64,000 nt of DNA, taken from positions 62,001 to 126,000 of the forward strand of contig NZ_BJYR01000019.1 in the NCBI RefSeq assembly GCF_007991615.1, read 5' to 3'. Position numbers and translations under genes: made by a program. This stretch comes from Novosphingobium sediminis. GTDB lineage: Bacteria > Pseudomonadota > Alphaproteobacteria > Sphingomonadales > Sphingomonadaceae. The notes under the pieces were generated by a model. The model did not search any database and had not been told where the DNA came from. It saw only the letters and a list, made by a program, of their open reading frames with translations. Below are positions 9,139-18,528 of the stretch, in pieces (position 1 is the first letter of the stretch; each line of letters starts with the position of its first letter).

Positions 9139-9162
9139 GGGGGCGGCCTTGCGGCCACCCCC
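9139..9162 (-). terminator. Hairpin between convergent genes
   Basis: GGGGG-C-GGCC, loop TTGC, then GGCC-A-CCCCC, with one mismatched pair. Read leftward it is followed by TTTT, so it can end the autotransporter transcript; read rightward there is only a weak T tract. It lies between two convergent stops. Confidence 0.6.
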
Positions 9163-9190
9163 TCCCAATTACTCGTTTCTGGAGCGCGCC

Positions 9191-12100
9191 TTACAGCGCA
9201 ATCGCGAGCGAGGCGCGGGCCGAATAGCCAGTGCCGCCGCCTTGCAGCTTTTCGTAGCCGCCGCTGACCTTCCACGTATAGTCCAACCCGCCCTGGATCA
9301 GGCTGAGTTCGCCGACCCATGCGGAAGGCAGCTGTTCGCCGGTGAGGGTGAAGCTATCGCCTCCGCTCGTCGCGCCGCGGTTGAACGTCGCTACGGTATC
9401 GCCAACTTCGCCCGAAATGCGGCTGCGACGACCACCTTCCACTTCGATGGTGAAGGGACGGTTTTCATAGTCGCCCGCTGCCGTGCTCCAGCTGGCCACC
9501 AGCGTGGTCTTGGCATTGGCGACAGTGCTGGTACGGCTCGCCAGCGTCAGCGCCAGCGGCGCGTTGCCAGTTTCGGTGTAGCCGTTTTCCTTGAGGCGGA
9601 AGTATTCGAACGCAGCGCGCGGCTTCAGCTTGAAGTGATCGCCGATGGGGAGAGCGTAGGACAGACCGCCTGCCGCAGAAATCAGCGTGCCCTTCCACTT
9701 GCCGCTCGCGCTGTAGCCGAACTGCTGGCTATCGACCGTGCCGGTGAAGGTGCGGGTCGAAGTGAACGAGGGGCGGCCATAGCCGACGCGGGCATAGGCA
9801 TAGAGTGGACCCGAAGCGAGGCGCCAGAAGCCGGCGATCTCGATATCGCTGACCTTGACCTTCTGCGTCGCGTCGGTGGTCGAGTTGCCGGAGAAGTAGG
9901 TGAACGAGCCGCCGACATGGCCAAAGCCGAAAGCCTTCTCGAAGCCGAGCGAGAGACCGCCGCCGCTGTTGCTGTAGCCCTGGGTGGCACCAGCCGTCTT
10001 CTTGCCCTTGAAGTAGATCGGCTCGATCCAGGCACCGGCATTGCTGATCGTGAACCAGCTCGAATCGTCATCGATCCGGCGCGCGGCAAGGCGCGTGCCG
10101 CGCGTAAGCAGATCGAGCGAGCCGCCGGCGTAATCCGGCAGCATCTGGTTGAACTGGGTCTGCAGCGTGGCAGTGTCAGCCGCCTGCAGCAGGCTCGATT
10201 GCAGCAGCGTGTCCTTCGCCGCATTGGCGAGGATTGCGTTGTAGGCCTGCGATTGCGGGGCATTGAGCCCGATTTCGCTGGCCGACTTGCGCGCGATCGT
10301 CAGCGTCACGTCGTTGCCGACAGCTGCGACGGTGCCCTTGAACAGCACCGGCAGGTTGAGGGCCGAACTGGCAACATTGGAGCCGCCCGTGAGCGTCCCC
10401 GCGCTGAGCACGGTGTAGGTGCCTTCCGCCTTCGCTAGCGAGGTGACCTTGGCGGAGATCTTTGAGCCGCTGGCGAAATTGGCGGTATCGGCGACGAGCT
10501 TGGACGAAGTGCCGGTAGCACCGTCGATGTAGACACCCAGCGTGCCGCTGGCACCAACATCGAGCGACTTGATCGTTGTCGTGGTCGCCGAGTTGGCCCC
10601 AAAGGTACCGCCAGCCACACTGACGGCGAGCTGCGAACCGCCCGTGACGGTGCCGCGATAGATCGCCTTGTCGGCAAGGGTGAGCGTGCCGACCTGATCG
10701 TTGAGGATCAAGGTGCCGGTGAAGCGCGAGTTGCCCGTCATCGCGAGCGAGGCGGTGCCGCTGCCGAAATCGACGTTGCCGGTATACTTGGCGTCATCCG
10801 CCAGCTTCACGCTGTCGTTGCCGGCGCCGAGGAAGCTGTTGCCGGTCACCGTGCCGGAGCCGATGTCGAGCGTATCGTTGCCGCTGCCGGTGTAGATATT
10901 GCCCTTGATCGAGGTGTAGACCTTGGCGGTATCGGGATCGTAGCCAGTCGCTGCCTTGTCGGTCGTCTGCGATGCCGCATCAGTGCTGTTGAGATACTGC
11001 TTGATCGTCACGCCCGAGGTATTGGCCGAGACGTCGATCGCGGCCAGCTGGTCCTCGCTCGAGCCCGTCACCGAGATGGTCTTGTTGTTGTTGATCGTGG
11101 TCAGCGTGCCGGACAGATCCTTGATCGCCGCCGAAGAACCGATGCCCGGCTGGCTGATGACGGCGCTGATCGTGCCGTTGTTGTAGAGCGTGCCGACCGT
11201 CGAACCCGAATTGATGAGGATGCCGACCGCACCCGCATCGACCGTCGTCGCGGTCACGCTGCCGTTCACGGCGATGCCCTTGGTCAGCGTGACATTGCCG
11301 CCCTTGCCGCCGATCACCACGGCCGAGGCATTGGTTGAGCTGAAGGTCGCGGTCGCGCCCACGCTACCGTCGATGCCCAGCGAATAGGTGCCGTTGGTGG
11401 TGGTGCCGCCGCCGATAGTGATGTCGCGGGTGCCGCCGATCTGAAGCGCAGGCGAATTGCCCACGGACTGGATCGATCCGGTGGTTTCCGCCGTCGTGCC
11501 GCTGCCGGAGGCGGTCGTAACGATCACGCCGCCCGCCACGTTGCCGTTGATTTCCACGGCAGCCTTGCCGGTGGACAGCGCGCTGCGCGGCAGGTTCTGC
11601 GTGGCGCCGCTGTCCGCCGTGTAGGAGGCTGATTGCGAAAGGCCGCCGTTGATCTTGACCAGACCGCCAACGTCGCCGTCCACGACCAGCGCCTGCGTGC
11701 CGCTGCCGACGACGCCGATGGTGCCGCCCGCCGCAACGTTGCCCGAAACCGCACCGGTGCGGATACCGACCGAGTTGTCGCCCTTGACCTTGATCGTGCC
11801 GGTGTTGGTGACCGAGCCAGTCAGCGCGGAATCGACCGCGATGCCTGCCGAATTGAGGCCATCGACCGTGATCGTGCCGGTGTTCGAGATGGAGCCGGTG
11901 GCCGTGCCGCCGGGGGCGACGCGGATGCCATAGCGCCCGGTCGCCTGCGCAATGGCGCCTTCGGGGATGCCGTTGCTGTCGGCATCAGGCGGGGTGAAGG
12001 TTTCAAGCACCTGGATCGTGCCGGCGTTCGAAATGTTGGAGGTCGTGCCGCTCTGCACGACGATGCCCGCAGCGCCATTGCCTGCGCCCATGTCGAGCGT

Positions 12101-12367
12101 GCCGCCGGTCTGCACCGTCACGTCCTTCGATGCATCGACTGTCACGGCCGTGCCGGTGTCGAGCTTGATCGTGCCGTCCTTGGCGATGGTCACCGCGCCG
12201 GCGGCCGAAGTCACCAGCGGGGTTGTGGTCGCGGTGCTGACGGTGGTGTCGGCAAGGGCGGGGCTTGCGCCAGCCATCAAGGCCGCCGGGGCGGCCGTGG
12301 CAAGGAGGTTTGCCATGCTCTTGGCCGCAGACTTCACGGTGCGGGCGATCGGGGTTGAACTGTCCAT
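9191..12367 (-). CDS. Autotransporter with passenger repeats and C-terminal beta-barrel
   Basis: 1058 residues. Signal peptide at 1-42 ending in ASPALA. The passenger (about 43-760) is rich in Gly, Thr, Val and Ser with repeated SNTGTI-like turns (NAGTIQV, NTGTITV, NTGTIKV), the mark of a beta-helix. The last 280 residues or so look like an autotransporter beta-barrel (WFTISNAGAWIEP, then alternating aromatic strands), ending in ARASLAIAL rather than the usual terminal Phe or Trp. Likely displayed on or released from the outer membrane; adhesion is a guess. ATG at 12367 chosen because the signal peptide begins there. Confidence 0.85.
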   Translation of the reverse strand: MDSSTPIARTVKSAAKSMANLLATAAPAALMAGASPALADTTVSTATTTPLVTSAAGAVTIAKDGTIKLDTGTAVTVDASKDVTVQTGGTLDMGAGNGAAGIVVQSGTTSNISNAGTIQVLETFTPPDADSNGIPEGAIAQATGRYGIRVAPGGTATGSISNTGTITVDGLNSAGIAVDSALTGSVTNTGTIKVKGDNSVGIRTGAVSGNVAAGGTIGVVGSGTQALVVDGDVGGLVKINGGLSQSASYTADSGATQNLPRSALSTGKAAVEINGNVAGGVIVTTASGSGTTAETTGSIQSVGNSPALQIGGTRDITIGGGTTTNGTYSLGIDGSVGATATFSSTNASAVVIGGKGGNVTLTKGIAVNGSVTATTVDAGAVGILINSGSTVGTLYNNGTISAVISQPGIGSSAAIKDLSGTLTTINNNKTISVTGSSEDQLAAIDVSANTSGVTIKQYLNSTDAASQTTDKAATGYDPDTAKVYTSIKGNIYTGSGNDTLDIGSGTVTGNSFLGAGNDSVKLADDAKYTGNVDFGSGTASLAMTGNSRFTGTLILNDQVGTLTLADKAIYRGTVTGGSQLAVSVAGGTFGANSATTTTIKSLDVGASGTLGVYIDGATGTSSKLVADTANFASGSKISAKVTSLAKAEGTYTVLSAGTLTGGSNVASSALNLPVLFKGTVAAVGNDVTLTIARKSASEIGLNAPQSQAYNAILANAAKDTLLQSSLLQAADTATLQTQFNQMLPDYAGGSLDLLTRGTRLAARRIDDDSSWFTISNAGAWIEPIYFKGKKTAGATQGYSNSGGGLSLGFEKAFGFGHVGGSFTYFSGNSTTDATQKVKVSDIEIAGFWRLASGPLYAYARVGYGRPSFTSTRTFTGTVDSQQFGYSASGKWKGTLISAAGGLSYALPIGDHFKLKPRAAFEYFRLKENGYTETGNAPLALTLASRTSTVANAKTTLVASWSTAAGDYENRPFTIEVEGGRRSRISGEVGDTVATFNRGATSGGDSFTLTGEQLPSAWVGELSLIQGGLDYTWKVSGGYEKLQGGGTGYSARASLAIAL

Positions 12368-12729
12368 CGGTATCTCGTCATCCGGCATGGGGAGCGCCGC
12401 CAGGGTGGCGAACGGTGCCCGTGTGGTAATAGGTCCAGCGCGCCGCGTCATCGCGCACCGGCATTGATCAATGCAAAATCGCCCCGAACCCTCCCTTTCC
12501 GGCAGGTTGTCCGATGCGATTTGCGCGCGTCTTAACGCGATTCTTCGCCATGCCTTAGCGGAAAATTTCAGCAACATTTCGCTGCCGTAAAGCCAGCGTT
12601 CAGGTGCGGCGCTATGCGCGCGGTGCGGGCGGCGTAAACATATGCGGGGAAAGCACTTGCGGCCCCTTGCTGCACTCTCCATTGTGCAGTCTCAAGCCTT
12701 CTTTTTTGTTGCAACATGGAAATGGCGCA
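12368..12729. promoter_or_regulatory. Divergent intergenic region, 362 bp
   Basis: Lies between the autotransporter and the OmpR-type regulator gene. Apart from the palindrome at 12461-12474, it contains a T-rich patch (12701-12709) shortly before the regulator start. No gene, tRNA or terminator was recognised. Promoters of both neighbours should be here. Confidence 0.35.
12461..12474. promoter_or_regulatory. 14-bp perfect palindrome upstream of autotransporter
   Basis: GCATTGATCAATGC, self-complementary over its whole length, lies 94 bp before the autotransporter start and 256 bp before the divergent response regulator. It may bind a dimeric regulator. It is not an FNR box, because the central 4-base spacer is missing. 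Confidence 0.4.
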
Positions 12730-13419
12730 GTGGCAGGACGCATTCTGCTCGTCGAGGATGATCCCCAGATCGCGGACTACATTACGTCCGGACTTGCCGA
12801 GGAAGGTTTTACCGTAGATCACGCCGGCAATGGCCGGGATGGACTGTTTCTCGCAACGGACAGTCAATTCGATCTCGTCGTGCTCGACCGGATGCTGCCC
12901 GGGATGGATGGCCTCACGCTGCTCAAGGCGATGCGCGCGGCCGAAATGTCGACGCCGGTAATCATGCTTTCGGCGCTGGCGAGTACGGACGACCGCATTG
13001 CAGGGCTCACCGCCGGGGCAGACGATTACCTTGGCAAGCCATTTTCGTTCGGTGAGCTGCTGGCCCGCATCCAGGCCTTGCTGCGCCGGGTGGCCGGGGG
13101 GGTGCGGCAGGCGCAGGAAACCACGCTGCGCTGCGCCGATCTCGAACTTGATCGCCTGACCCGGCAGGTCCGCCGCGGCTCGCGCAAGATCGCGCTGCAA
13201 CCGCGCGAATTCCGCCTGCTCGAATACATGCTGATGCATGCCGGCGAAGTGGTGACGCGCACCATGTTGCTCGAGGCGGTGTGGGACTATCATTTCGATC
13301 CCGGCACCAACGTGATCGACGTTCACATCAGCCGCCTGCGCCGCAAGATCGATGATGGCGAGGAGCAGACCCTGTTCCACACCGTGCGCGGGGCGGGTTA
13401 CCGGCTCGCGGCGGACTGA
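12730..13419 (+). CDS. OmpR/PhoB-family response regulator
   Basis: 229 residues starting at GTG, since no in-frame ATG precedes the receiver domain; GGAA lies 9 bases upstream. Receiver domain at 1-115 with acidic pair EDD (9-11), phospho-acceptor Asp53 (VVLDRMLPG) and the conserved lysine in GKPF. A winged-helix output domain follows (RKIALQPREFRLLEYML, then VIDVHISRLRRKID and TVRGAGYRL). The sensor kinase gene begins 8 bases after the stop, so they form a two-component pair. The signal is unknown. Confidence 0.95.
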   Translation: MAGRILLVEDDPQIADYITSGLAEEGFTVDHAGNGRDGLFLATDSQFDLVVLDRMLPGMDGLTLLKAMRAAEMSTPVIMLSALASTDDRIAGLTAGADDYLGKPFSFGELLARIQALLRRVAGGVRQAQETTLRCADLELDRLTRQVRRGSRKIALQPREFRLLEYMLMHAGEVVTRTMLLEAVWDYHFDPGTNVIDVHISRLRRKIDDGEEQTLFHTVRGAGYRLAAD

Positions 13420-13427
13420 CCGGAACC

Positions 13428-14843
13428 GTGCCGGCCCGCGCAGTCCTGAGATCCAGTCGCCGCACCGTCCGCCGCGGCCTCTCGCCGACAATGCTGCGGC
13501 TGGTGACTGCGATCTTCGTTCTGCAGATCGTTTCGAGCGCGCTCGTGATCCTGTTCCTGCGCGGGCAGATGCTCGATGTGGTGCGGCTCGACCGCGAACA
13601 GCAGGTCGTCGATGTGCGCGACGATCTGCTGGCCGCCTACTATGACGGGGGGCGCGAAGAGCTGGCGGAGTTCATCACCGCCCGGCGTGGCAGTGCTGCC
13701 GATCCCGCCGTGTTCATCGCGCTGATCGGCAAGGGGCAACCGGTCCTCAGCAATCTCGTGCGGGTGCCGGACATCCCGTTGGCAAACCGGCCGCAACCCA
13801 TCGTGGTACGACGCGGACCCAATCAGCCGCCGAGCGAAGGGCTGGCGCTGGTCGGCCAGTTGCCCGATGGTGATCGGCTGGTCGTCGGCGTGGTCAGCCT
13901 GACCGAGCGGCGCATCAACATCGCCTTTACCGCGGCGGCGGAGCTCACCATTGCCGTCGCCGTGCTGATGGCGCTGCTGAGCGCGGCCGTGGTCGGCTTC
14001 GTCATCAGCCGGCGGACGCATCTCATCGCTGAAACCGCCGCCGAGCTTGCCTCGGGCAACTTCGGCGCCCGCGTGCCGATCGAAGGTACGGGTGACGGGT
14101 TCGATCACTTGCGCCTGCAACTCAACCTCATGGCCGAGCGGATCGGCGAGCTGGTCGGCCAGCTGAGCGCTGTTTCCGGCGCGCTGGCGCATGATCTGCG
14201 ATCGCCGATCACACGGCTTTCGGCGGCCATCGATCTCGCGCTTGCCCGGGTCGAGGAGCCGCGCGCGATCGAGGCACTGCAGGCCGCGCGCGCCGATGCC
14301 GACGCCTTGCGCACGATGCTTGAGAATGCGCTCGAGATAAGCCTGATCGAAGGCGGCGCCGTTGAGGATCGCCGCCGCCCGCTCGATCTTGCAGCCGTGG
14401 CGGAAGATCTTGTCGAGCTTTACGATCCGCTGGCCGAACAGTCCGAGGTGCGGCTCGAAGCGCGGCTGGAGCCGGTGACTGCTCCAGCGGACCGCGAACT
14501 CATTTCGCGCGCGCTCGCCAATCTGATCGACAATGCGCTCAAATATGGCGGCGATGCCGTCATCGTCACCACGCGCGCTGTGCCGGATGCGGATGGCGCG
14601 CTCTGGGCTGAGATCGCGGTGGAGGACAATGGCCCCGGCATTGCGCCGGTCGACCGGTCGCGGGTGGTCGAGCGGTTCGTCCGGCTCGACGATGCCCGCA
14701 CCCGGCCCGGTGGCGGGCTTGGCCTTGCGATGGTCGCCGCAGTAGCGCGGCTCCATCGCGGCAGTTTCATGCTCGGCGATCCTGCGGCTGACGGTCCTTC
14801 AGGCGGCAAGGGCCTGGTTGCCACCCTGCGATTGCCCGCCTGA
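13428..14843 (+). CDS. Sensor histidine kinase paired with the OmpR-type regulator
   Basis: 471 residues from a GTG start. First membrane helix about 23-45, periplasmic sensor to about 165, second helix about 170-195, HAMP linker, then the dimerisation domain with phospho-acceptor His255 in SGALAHDLRSPITRL. ATPase motifs: NLIDNALKYG, DNGPGI and GGGLGLAMV. Layout is EnvZ-like. The 3' end overlaps the convergent polysaccharide gene by 45 bases, so both C-termini are encoded by the same DNA. Confidence 0.95.
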   Translation: MPARAVLRSSRRTVRRGLSPTMLRLVTAIFVLQIVSSALVILFLRGQMLDVVRLDREQQVVDVRDDLLAAYYDGGREELAEFITARRGSAADPAVFIALIGKGQPVLSNLVRVPDIPLANRPQPIVVRRGPNQPPSEGLALVGQLPDGDRLVVGVVSLTERRINIAFTAAAELTIAVAVLMALLSAAVVGFVISRRTHLIAETAAELASGNFGARVPIEGTGDGFDHLRLQLNLMAERIGELVGQLSAVSGALAHDLRSPITRLSAAIDLALARVEEPRAIEALQAARADADALRTMLENALEISLIEGGAVEDRRRPLDLAAVAEDLVELYDPLAEQSEVRLEARLEPVTAPADRELISRALANLIDNALKYGGDAVIVTTRAVPDADGALWAEIAVEDNGPGIAPVDRSRVVERFVRLDDARTRPGGGLGLAMVAAVARLHRGSFMLGDPAADGPSGGKGLVATLRLPA

Positions 14844-17800
14844 CGCCTGACCGGCTGAAACGCGGCCAGTCCGCTCCAGCTTGCCCCAGCCGATGCCGAG
14901 CCCCTGCAGCGCCGCGCCCACCGCGCGGATCACCACGCCGTACATCAACTGGCGATAGACGAAGCGCTGGCTGAGCAGCAGGATGGGCGGGAAGCGCCGC
15001 TCGCGCACGTCGAGCCGGTAGGCGACCCAGCCGCAGACGAGGTCGATCGCAGTGAACGCGGCCCAATAGAGCCCCATGCGCAGCACGTCGGTCTGCGTCT
15101 GCGCCCAGCCGTGCTGCATGACGCGGACGGCTGTGCCGAAGATCGAGACGGCGAGCGCGAGGTCGATCAGCGGCGAAATCAGCGCGAAGAGGATCTGGAA
15201 CAGCCAGGCTTGCGGCATGCCGACGAAGGAAAGGCCGGCGGGCTTGCGTTCCCACAGCACGGAGCGGTGCTTCCACAGGCACTGCAGCGTGCCGAAAGCC
15301 CAGCGGAAGCGCTGCTTGGAAAGGGCACCGAGCGTTTCCGGCGCTTCGGTCCAGGCGACCGCATCCTCGTCGTAGCAGACCTTCCAGCCCATGCGCTGGA
15401 TCGCGATGGTGAGGTCCTGATCTTCGGCGAGCGTGTCTTCCGGATAGCCGCCGACATCGCTCAGCGCAGAGCGCCGCCATGCGCCGACCGCGCCGGGCAC
15501 GACCATGATCGCACCGAAGCGGGTGAGCGCGCGCCGCTCGATGTTCTGCGCGGTGATGTATTCCACCGCCTGCCAGCGCGTGACGAGATTGACCCGGTTG
15601 CCGACCTTGGCATTGCCCGCCACTGCGCCGACGCGCTCGTTCTCGAACCAGCGCACAAGCCGCGCGATCGTCTGCGGTTCGAACTGGGTATCGGCATCGA
15701 GCGCAACGACGATCTCGCCGCTGGCCACCGCCAGCGCGCGGTTGAGCGCGGAAGCCTTGCCGCCGTTGACCATGGTCATCAGCCGCACGCGGGGATTGTC
15801 CCCGAACGCTGCGGCCACGATGGCGCTGGTGCGGTCCTTCGAGCCATCATCCGCGACGATCACTTCCATGTGCGGATAGTCGCTGGCGAGGATGCGATGG
15901 ATCGAACTTTCAATCACGCGTTCCTCGTTGTACGCGGGGATGATCACGCTGACGATGGGCTGGTAGCCATTGTCGAGCGCGGGCACCTTCCGCCGATCAG
16001 GCACGAGGGCCAGGCCGGTCAGCCCCAGCGCGCGGATCACGCCCAGCGCAATCGCAAAGAAGAAGCTCCAGTTGAGCGCGGCCAGCAGAAGCGCGAGCAC
16101 CGAGAAAATCGCGACGTCGACACGCACCGCAGCGAGGTCCCAGCCCTTCACTTGCGGCATCACGTCATCGCGCTTGAGGCCGGCGAGCGTCGAGGCGGGC
16201 ACAAGGCGGTAGCCGTCCGCTTCCAGCCGTTCGATGATCCGCGGCAGGGCGAGCACGGTCTGCTCGCGGTTGCCGCCACCATCGTGCAGCAGGATCACAT
16301 TGGCGCTGCGATCCGGCGTGGCGTGCTCGACAGCATCGACCGTGCGAGCAACGATGTCGTCGGCGCTGCGCTTCATCCAGTCGCCCGGATCGGCGTGGAG
16401 CCCGACAACCGTGTAGCCTTCCTTCTGCGCAATCAGCGCGGGCCCGATCTCGTCTGCCGTCGTTGGCTCGGCGTCACCGAAGTAAGGCGCGCGGAACAGG
16501 CGGGTGGAGCGCCCGGTATAGGCTTCGATCAGGCGCTGCGTGGCGTTGAGTTCAAGCTGCACGCCCGTGGTTGAATCTTCGGCGAGGTTGGGGTGCGTGT
16601 AGCTGTGGTTGCCGATCTCGTCCCCGTCGGCGACCATGCGCTGAAGCAAGCTGCGCCCGGCAACGCCGTTCTCGCCGATGATGAAGAAGGTCGCCGGCAC
16701 ATGGTAGCGCTCGAGGACCGAGAGCACTTCGGGTGTGTACTTGGGGTCCGGACCGTCGTCGAAGGTAAGCGCGACGAGCTTGGGCCGGTCGCCGGTGCGG
16801 CGCACGACATAGGGTGTCGGGAGCGAGGTATAGCGCTCATCGTCGATCAGCATGGGCTGGCCGAACTGAGCGGCGGTGTAGTGGATCTGGCGCGCGCCTT
16901 GCTGCGGCGTCGCGTCGATGCGCAGGATCTCGCCGTTGCCTTCGACGTCGACGTTGTTGGCCTCCCTGATCTGGCCGAGATCGGGCGCGGCGCCCTTGCC
17001 GCTGCGCCATGCCCTGAGCACGTCCCAGAAGCCGGGATCTTCCGAACCGAGCCGCCACAAGGCGACCGAGCCGACGCCAAGGCGCGAGAGCATCTGCATC
17101 TGGTTCCAGCTGGACGCGGCATCGAGCATCCACACCTGATGCCGCTCTGACGGGGTGGCTGCGTTGATATCCTGATCGTCGAGATAGCCGAAGCCGGTGT
17201 TGCCGCTGGCCTTGTCCCAGGTGGGCGTGGTGCCGCTGTCATGCGCGGAGAGCCAGGCCTCTTCCACGGTCTGCACATCTGCCCGAGTTTGACCTTGGGG
17301 GCCCTTGTACCAATCGTAGCCATAGTTGCCGAGCGCGACGATGACCTTGTTGGCGGCCAGCCCCTTGAGCTGATCGGTGAGGTGGCCGGCGAACCAGCCG
17401 TTCGAGGCGATCGGCCCGGGCTCGCCGCCCTGCCAGTGTTCGTCATAGGCCATGAGCACGACCTTGTCGGCGACATCGGCGAGGCGCTTGGCTGACCAGT
17501 CGGCATCGTCGATCGGCATCGTCACCGCAACCACGCGGTGCTTTGGCGCGAGCCGGGCGTGGAGATCGGCAACGAACGTTCGGAGCGCGGCAATGCCGGG
17601 CTTGGGCAGGTTCTCGAAGTCGACCATCACGCCGCCATCGCCCGTCTTGTCGAGCGCGGCATCGATCTGGCTGATGAGCCCAGCGCGCCGGGCAGGGCTC
17701 TCCATGATCGCGGTTGCGCCTGCGCCGTCCCACTTGGCGTTGGCTGCGTTTTGCAGTACTGGCACGACCAGCGGGTGGTGGAGGGCCGAAGTCAGCACGC

Positions 17801-18215
17801 GGCGCATCGGGGCATCGTCGCTGACGACCAGATTGCCGCCTTGGCCAAGCGAGAACAGCGTCGGCGCAACCCAATCGAGCTGGCCGATGTGCCGGCGCAG
17901 GGTCTCCGCGCTGCCGTCCGACCACGATGTGTAGAAGCCGACACTGAGTGCCTGCCCGCCGCTGTGCGCCGGTACCGCCGCATGGCGCCCGAACAGCTGG
18001 CCGAGCCGCTGTGAGATACGGCTGACCTGCGTCTTCAGGGGGAACGGGGCCTGCCGTTCGAAGCCCAGCGGGAGCGGCGCGGCGAGAGGGACCGCCACCA
18101 CGGTTGTCGCGAAGATCACCGCGGCCACGAGCAGCACCACAAGCCCGATGAACGCGCCGCGGCGGGTCAGGCGGCGGCGGCGGCCGGTGGGATCGAAGAA
18201 GATCGGACGAGACAC
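14799..18215 (-). CDS. GH18-like / polysaccharide deacetylase / family 2 glycosyltransferase fusion
   Basis: 1138 residues, three enzyme domains. Membrane helix at 20-42. Residues about 90-405: GH18-like barrel, with DFE at 199-201 in the place of the chitinase acidic motif. About 475-685: NodB deacetylase with TFDDGPD (484-490) and metal histidines His537 and His541 in HSYTH. Two helices near 698-738, then a processive GT2 domain: DD789-790, DAD840-842, EDQD931-934 and QRFRW968-972, and C-terminal helices. It should make or trim an N-acetylhexosamine polymer at the inner membrane. Similar triple fusions are known, the polymer is not. Confidence 0.9.
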   Translation of the reverse strand: MSRPIFFDPTGRRRRLTRRGAFIGLVVLLVAAVIFATTVVAVPLAAPLPLGFERQAPFPLKTQVSRISQRLGQLFGRHAAVPAHSGGQALSVGFYTSWSDGSAETLRRHIGQLDWVAPTLFSLGQGGNLVVSDDAPMRRVLTSALHHPLVVPVLQNAANAKWDGAGATAIMESPARRAGLISQIDAALDKTGDGGVMVDFENLPKPGIAALRTFVADLHARLAPKHRVVAVTMPIDDADWSAKRLADVADKVVLMAYDEHWQGGEPGPIASNGWFAGHLTDQLKGLAANKVIVALGNYGYDWYKGPQGQTRADVQTVEEAWLSAHDSGTTPTWDKASGNTGFGYLDDQDINAATPSERHQVWMLDAASSWNQMQMLSRLGVGSVALWRLGSEDPGFWDVLRAWRSGKGAAPDLGQIREANNVDVEGNGEILRIDATPQQGARQIHYTAAQFGQPMLIDDERYTSLPTPYVVRRTGDRPKLVALTFDDGPDPKYTPEVLSVLERYHVPATFFIIGENGVAGRSLLQRMVADGDEIGNHSYTHPNLAEDSTTGVQLELNATQRLIEAYTGRSTRLFRAPYFGDAEPTTADEIGPALIAQKEGYTVVGLHADPGDWMKRSADDIVARTVDAVEHATPDRSANVILLHDGGGNREQTVLALPRIIERLEADGYRLVPASTLAGLKRDDVMPQVKGWDLAAVRVDVAIFSVLALLLAALNWSFFFAIALGVIRALGLTGLALVPDRRKVPALDNGYQPIVSVIIPAYNEERVIESSIHRILASDYPHMEVIVADDGSKDRTSAIVAAAFGDNPRVRLMTMVNGGKASALNRALAVASGEIVVALDADTQFEPQTIARLVRWFENERVGAVAGNAKVGNRVNLVTRWQAVEYITAQNIERRALTRFGAIMVVPGAVGAWRRSALSDVGGYPEDTLAEDQDLTIAIQRMGWKVCYDEDAVAWTEAPETLGALSKQRFRWAFGTLQCLWKHRSVLWERKPAGLSFVGMPQAWLFQILFALISPLIDLALAVSIFGTAVRVMQHGWAQTQTDVLRMGLYWAAFTAIDLVCGWVAYRLDVRERRFPPILLLSQRFVYRQLMYGVVIRAVGAALQGLGIGWGKLERTGRVSAGQASGGQSQGGNQALAA

Positions 18216-18528
18216 TTGTCAGTTCCTCAATGTGTTCGCCCGAGACAACAAAGCCACGCGCAGGAGACAACGCTCTCGCACGGGCTGGGGTTGCAACAGC
18301 CGGGCTGGGTGACGATGGACGCCGGACCGGCAATCGGAACAGGGGACCGTCACGTCACGATTCCCGTGACAGGCGCCCATCGTCGAAAGCTCATCTAGGG
18401 CGCCGCACCCGTCCGAGGTGTGAGCAGAACATTACGCTTTGGCCATTTTCGCGGAATGCCGATCCGCGAGGCACTTGCCCGCATGACCATCTGGGCTGCG
18501 CAGGCAGCCACAGCCAAGGACGTGAGCC
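18216..18528. promoter_or_regulatory. Divergent intergenic region, 313 bp
   Basis: Holds the promoters of the polysaccharide fusion and of the three-gene photolyase operon. Only the 17-bp inverted repeat at 18354-18370 stands out. A ribosome site AAGGA (18516-18520) precedes the photolyase-family start. Short open frames here are not protein-like. Confidence 0.4.
18354..18370. promoter_or_regulatory. 6-5-6 inverted repeat in the photolyase/polysaccharide divergent region
   Basis: GTCACG, five bases, CGTGAC: a perfect palindrome about 140 bp from the polysaccharide fusion start (leftward) and 159 bp from the first photolyase-family gene (rightward). A dimeric regulator could bind here and serve either gene. 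The GTCACG half-site partly repeats just before it. Confidence 0.4.

Noticed and set aside
12461..12474. Reading the palindrome as an FNR box
   Set aside because: It reads TTGATCAA without the 4-base spacer needed between half-sites.
18337..18370. EcfG (general stress) promoter before the photolyase operon
   Set aside because: GGAAC is present but no CGTT follows at 16-17 bases.
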